A program made the translations under genes and the position numbers. A stretch of 64,000 bases of DNA from Marinisporobacter balticus (GTDB taxonomy: Bacteria; Bacillota; Clostridia; Peptostreptococcales; Thermotaleaceae), in NCBI RefSeq assembly GCF_004345705.1, contig NZ_SLWV01000015.1:15221-79220 (forward strand), in the 5' to 3' direction. Below the pieces are notes generated by a model. It was not told the origin of the DNA and did not search any database. It saw only the letters and a program-made list of their open reading frames with translations. This document shows positions 61,071-64,000 of the stretch, piece by piece. Position 1 is the first letter of the stretch. Each line of letters starts with the position of its first letter.

Positions 61071-61751
61071 TACGACTTGATTTCCTTTGGGACAAGCTTG
61101 AATACAAATACCACATACAGAACCTCTTCCAATATGTTGATAGTGGTTGTGCATATGCATACTACAAGCTTTTGCATCCACTAATTCTTCTCTTTTGACA
61201 TGCGGATTCCATAAAGCACCTCTTAGAGCTAGTGCAGGACAGCAACTTACACATTTTTTACAGCTTCCACATTGTGATTTTGTAATTGCTTCATCATAAT
61301 GTACTTCCATATTGGTTAAAACTGTTCCAAGTCTCACTCTTGGTCCAAATTCTTCTGTTATAAGACAAGCATTTCTTCCAATCCATCCAATACCAGCCCT
61401 TGTAGCTGCGGTTCTGTGTTGAAAAACACCGCTATACTTTTCGCCATCAATATTGACACTCTGAGACGCAGGGATTGGCATAGCTAAATATCCCCATGTT
61501 TGTAGTTGCATCACGATTTTCAATGCAATTTGATCTATAAAGGTATTCACGGTTCGATAATGGTGAAAATATGTGTGTGTTGGCATCTCTTCTATCTGAC
61601 TCATAATTTCATCAGATAATCTTACTGCAATAGAAACCCCCGTTTTCAAATGTTTTAAATCACTTGGTAAAACATCCTCTAAATATCCAAAACCAACTTT
61701 TGTAGCACCCCATTCTTTTATTTTTTCTTTTAATATGTCTATTTTCTCCAC
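61062..61751 (-). CDS. Short QueG-like iron-sulfur protein
   Basis: A 229-residue protein with an N-terminal DUF1730-like region and a C-terminal double [4Fe-4S] domain (CGSCKKCVSCCP near residues 160-171, CSMHMH, and CGICIQACPKG near the end), as in epoxyqueuosine reductase QueG. It is far shorter than QueG (about 370 residues), lacks its C-terminal HEAT-like part, and the N-terminal domain is reduced. It may be a corrinoid-type reductase relative with a different substrate. A role in queuosine synthesis should not be assumed. Confidence 0.75.
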   Translation of the reverse strand: MEKIDILKEKIKEWGATKVGFGYLEDVLPSDLKHLKTGVSIAVRLSDEIMSQIEEMPTHTYFHHYRTVNTFIDQIALKIVMQLQTWGYLAMPIPASQSVNIDGEKYSGVFQHRTAATRAGIGWIGRNACLITEEFGPRVRLGTVLTNMEVHYDEAITKSQCGSCKKCVSCCPALALRGALWNPHVKREELVDAKACSMHMHNHYQHIGRGSVCGICIQACPKGNQVVKR

Positions 61752-61913
61752 AAAAATTACCTACCTTTAAGCTTTTCTTCTATTGTACTACGCTATTTTA
61801 TAACAGACAAATTTATTTTTTAGTGAAATTAATCATTTTTTGCATTTTCACCAATAATTATACTTCATTACAAAAAATACTAACATATTTTTTTTATCAT
61901 CTGGTTAAATTAA

Positions 61914-61940
61914 TATTACAACATAATCAATGTTGTAATA
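61914..61940 (+). repeat. Perfect inverted repeat in SASP leader
   Basis: TATTACAACAT and ATGTTGTAATA form an 11-bp perfect stem around AATCA, 14 bp before the SASP ribosome site. It may be an operator or a 5' hairpin that protects the spore mRNA. Confidence 0.65.
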
Positions 61941-61965
61941 CCAAATTTACTAGGAGGGAAAACAA

Positions 61966-62169
61966 ATGGCAAGATCTAATAGAGCAGTTGTTCCTGAAGC
62001 TAGAATGGCTTTAAATCAAATGAAAGCTGAAATCGCAAGTGAGCTCGGACTTGCAAATTACGAAAGTATTGATAAAGGTAATTTAAGTTCTCGACAAAAT
62101 GGTTATGTAGGTGGATACATGACTAAGAAATTAGTTGAAGCTGCTGAAAGAAATATGGCTGGTAAATAA
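61966..62169 (+). CDS. Alpha/beta-type small acid-soluble spore protein
   Basis: A 67-residue spore DNA-binding protein. It saturates forespore DNA and protects it from UV and heat, and is degraded by GPR protease on germination; the cleavage site EIASELG is at residues 22-28. The second conserved block (GYVGGYMTKKLVEAAERNM) is complete. TAGGAGGGAAAAC precedes the ATG. Expression in the forespore (sigma-G) is expected from the family, although no clear sigma-G motif was identified here. Confidence 0.96.
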   Translation: MARSNRAVVPEARMALNQMKAEIASELGLANYESIDKGNLSSRQNGYVGGYMTKKLVEAAERNMAGK

Positions 62170-62173
62170 ATAA

Positions 62174-62215
62174 AAAATAAAAGGAGAAATGGTTCATTCA
62201 TTTCTCCTTTTATTT
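62174..62215 (+). terminator. Terminator of SASP gene
   Basis: AAAATAAAAGGAGAAATG paired with CATTTCTCCTTTTATTTT and a T run, directly after the stop codon. Confidence 0.88.
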
Positions 62216-62301
62216 TTTATTTATTATTTATGATAATATGATATAATTGCTATAGGAAAACTCTACCTTCTATACATATACTTAAAAAAGTAGGTGAGAA
62301 T

Positions 62302-62832
62302 ATGTTTTATGATAATACACAACAATTAGCCAAACACAAATTAATATTGCTATACTTATTTGACAGGTTTTCAACACCACTTACAAATACGCAAATTACA
62401 CAATTCATTATGGAAAAAGATTATATGAATTATTTTTTATTACAGCAATTTCTTGGAGAATTAGAAAATACAGGTATGTTAGAATATAGCGAAAGTAATA
62501 CAAGTTTTTTGTATTTATTAACAGAAAAAGGAAAACGTACTTTAGAATATTTTAAAAACAGATTAGCAAATGAATTAATTGACGAACTCAACGAATCTGT
62601 AGAACAAAAGAAGAAAATATTACTAAAAGCAATGCAAATTACCGCAGATTATTCCAAGAAAAAAGAAGATGAATATATTGTAGATTTAAAAGTAGTTGAA
62701 AATAATATTACTTTAATTGATTTGAAGTTAAATGTAGTTTCGAATAAGCATGCAAAACAAATTTGTGATAAATGGAAAAAGGAAGCACAAAATATTTATG
62801 GAGATATGATCAATTTACTTATTGATGAATAA
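62302..62832 (+). CDS. DUF4364 family protein, winged-helix-like
   Basis: A 176-residue cytosolic protein. The N-terminal 75 residues (HKLILLYLFDRFSTPLTNTQITQF...LEYSESNTSFLYLLTEKGKRTLEYF) look like a winged-helix DNA-binding domain and match DUF4364, a clostridial family. The C-terminal half is helical, then beta. It probably acts as a transcriptional regulator; target unknown. AGGTGAG precedes ATG 62302. Confidence 0.78.
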   Translation: MFYDNTQQLAKHKLILLYLFDRFSTPLTNTQITQFIMEKDYMNYFLLQQFLGELENTGMLEYSESNTSFLYLLTEKGKRTLEYFKNRLANELIDELNESVEQKKKILLKAMQITADYSKKKEDEYIVDLKVVENNITLIDLKLNVVSNKHAKQICDKWKKEAQNIYGDMINLLIDE

Positions 62833-62866
62833 CCCCTTCGTTTTTTTATTAAACAAAGGGGTTATA
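62830..62866. terminator. Hairpin between convergent genes
   Basis: AACCCCTT / AAGGGGTT with an inner GTTT/AAAC pair; the loop is T-rich on the plus strand. No long T tail follows, so termination strength is uncertain. Confidence 0.55.
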
Positions 62867-63803
62867 TACATATAATTCCACTTGGTTCTATGCCTACTGG
62901 AATATTTTTTAAGCATTTTAGATTTTGCAGCGTAATGATTGTTATACTATTATCCTGCATATTTCCAACGAATAGATATTGATTCTTTTCATCTTTTTCA
63001 ATGCTTCCTGGCATTCTTCCTACATAAACTCTATCGATTAACTTCTTCTCCTTTATATTTAAAACATGGACAGCGTTTAACTCAGCATCTGTAATGTATA
63101 AAACGCTTTCATCCTTTCCTAATATTGCTTCTACAGGCATTTTACCCACTCTTATTCTATCCAAAATTTTCATATCCTTACTATCTAAAACCGTAATACT
63201 ACCCCCTCTTCTTCTTGAAAAACTAGTATTTACAACAAATATTAGGTTTCCTTCTTTATTCAAAGTTATATGATAAGGGTTAGGATTAACATAGATGGAT
63301 TGGTCCACATCATTTTTAAGGGTATCTATAATCGTTAATGTATTTGAACCTACATTTGTAACATACAATTTTTGGTGATCTCTACTTAACTTTATGTCAT
63401 GAGGCATTCTTCCTACAGGTATTTGCGCTAAAAGCGTTCTATTTTCTAAACTAATCGCTGAGATAGAATTAGAATCTGCATTAGATACATAGATGCTTTT
63501 ATTTTTTTTGCAAATAACCATATGACTCGGACAGCTTCCTACGCAAATATCATCAATCACTTTGTTTTGAATTAGATCAACAATGCTTATACTGCCATTG
63601 TGACAATTTGTTATATAAAGATATTTTTTATTATAATCAAGCATCATATGATGTGGTCCTAGGGTTGGCTTTTTTACTTTATATAGAAGGCCTTTATTTA
63701 ATCTGATTTTATATACTTCATGCATATTTATTAAGTTTAAAGCAGAAATTGTATCTTCTCCCATATTGGCTATAAAAATCATATTCTTAAAATTATTTCC
63801 CAT
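62862..63803 (-). CDS. YncE-like beta-propeller protein
   Basis: A 313-residue protein of about seven repeats with the YVTN/YNCE pattern (LYITNCHNGSISIVDL, IYVSNADSNSISAISL, LYVTNVGSNTLTIIDT, LYITDAELNAVHVLNI, LFVGNMQDNSITIITL). No signal peptide is present, unusual for a family often exported. ATG 63803 is preceded by AGGGGTGAAGGG. Such propellers are binding scaffolds; ligand unknown. Confidence 0.85.
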   Translation of the reverse strand: MGNNFKNMIFIANMGEDTISALNLINMHEVYKIRLNKGLLYKVKKPTLGPHHMMLDYNKKYLYITNCHNGSISIVDLIQNKVIDDICVGSCPSHMVICKKNKSIYVSNADSNSISAISLENRTLLAQIPVGRMPHDIKLSRDHQKLYVTNVGSNTLTIIDTLKNDVDQSIYVNPNPYHITLNKEGNLIFVVNTSFSRRRGGSITVLDSKDMKILDRIRVGKMPVEAILGKDESVLYITDAELNAVHVLNIKEKKLIDRVYVGRMPGSIEKDEKNQYLFVGNMQDNSITIITLQNLKCLKNIPVGIEPSGIICI

Positions 63804-63923
63804 CCCTTCACCCCTACAAATGTCAAATCTTTCTACCATTTTATGCATATTTTGATTTGTTGTGAATTATTTTTATTGATTTTTCGAAATTTATATATTA
63901 CTATCCACTAGTTTACAAGTAAA

Positions 63924-64000
63924 TTAAGCTACATCTGTTCCATAAAGAAAAGATTCAATAGCTTTAGCAACACCGGAATAAATTTTAGTGCTTTTGAGTG
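63924..64000 (-). CDS. C-terminal end of a gene entering from the right
   Basis: On the minus strand an open frame enters from the window edge and ends at TAA 63924-63926 with codons reading KIYSGVAKAIESFLYGTDVA, which looks like a natural helical C-terminus. Only 25 codons are visible, so the family cannot be named and the reading is tentative. Confidence 0.4.
   Translation of the reverse strand, partial: LKSTKIYSGVAKAIESFLYGTDVA

Overview
The window is about 64 kb of low-GC DNA from an endospore-forming member of the Clostridia. The evidence is an alpha/beta small acid-soluble spore protein, YtxC, a PdaB-like deacetylase, T-box leaders on pheST and thrS, an AUU-started infC with an L20-type leader, and a MutS2/ZapA/U32 block. 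The genus cannot be fixed from sequence alone; an Alkaliphilus- or Crassaminicella-like Clostridium relative would fit. No rRNA, tRNA, IS element, prophage or CRISPR array was found.

Backbone. Most genes lie on the minus strand in an order widely conserved in Firmicutes (ytxC, thrS, infC-rpmI-rplT, ysgA, pheST, zapA, mutS2). Read in the direction of transcription this is: PfkB-type sugar kinase, DUF6873 protein, ytxC, DUF445 protein, thrS, [ABC importer and FtsH-like protease], infC-rpmI-rplT, ktrB-ktrA, ysgA-like methyltransferase, pheST, [26-kb glycan island], zapA, U32 protein, mutS2, DUF523 protein.

Glycan island (about 5.8-32.0 kb). It sits between pheT and zapA, which are normally close together. 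It has four parts. (1) DNRLRE, tandem-repeat and TPR proteins, including a glycosyltransferase-TPR fusion (6.1-11.6 kb). (2) A complete dTDP-rhamnose operon, rfbA-D-B-C, running into three modular glycosyltransferases and a protein with bacterial sialyltransferase motifs (11.7-21.1 kb). (3) A two-gene unit, radical SAM/SPASM plus ptmE-like (21.1-23.2 kb). (4) A legionaminic-acid-type operon, legB-C-H-I-G, followed by a formyltransferase, a PIG-L deacetylase, a second NeuB-type synthase and a CMP-sugar synthetase (23.4-31.8 kb). Together these could build a rhamnose- and nonulosonate-containing glycan, possibly N-formylated, and attach it to the repeat protein. Sigma-K-like promoter motifs before two of the structural genes suggest, without proving, a spore-surface role.

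Right part (52.4-64 kb). This holds a two-OB-fold SSB, a divergent Mur ligase, a MetP/MetS-type amino-acid transporter behind a promoter-leader-terminator arrangement, two polysaccharide deacetylases, a GNAT enzyme, a short QueG-like Fe-S protein, a SASP gene, a DUF4364 regulator and a YncE-like beta-propeller.

Translation starts are a recurring oddity. infC starts at AUU, as in other bacteria. The second NeuB-type gene appears to start at AUA and the FtsH-like gene at AUU or AUA; both have a Shine-Dalgarno sequence in place and no usable AUG/GUG/UUG. ktrB may be a fourth case.
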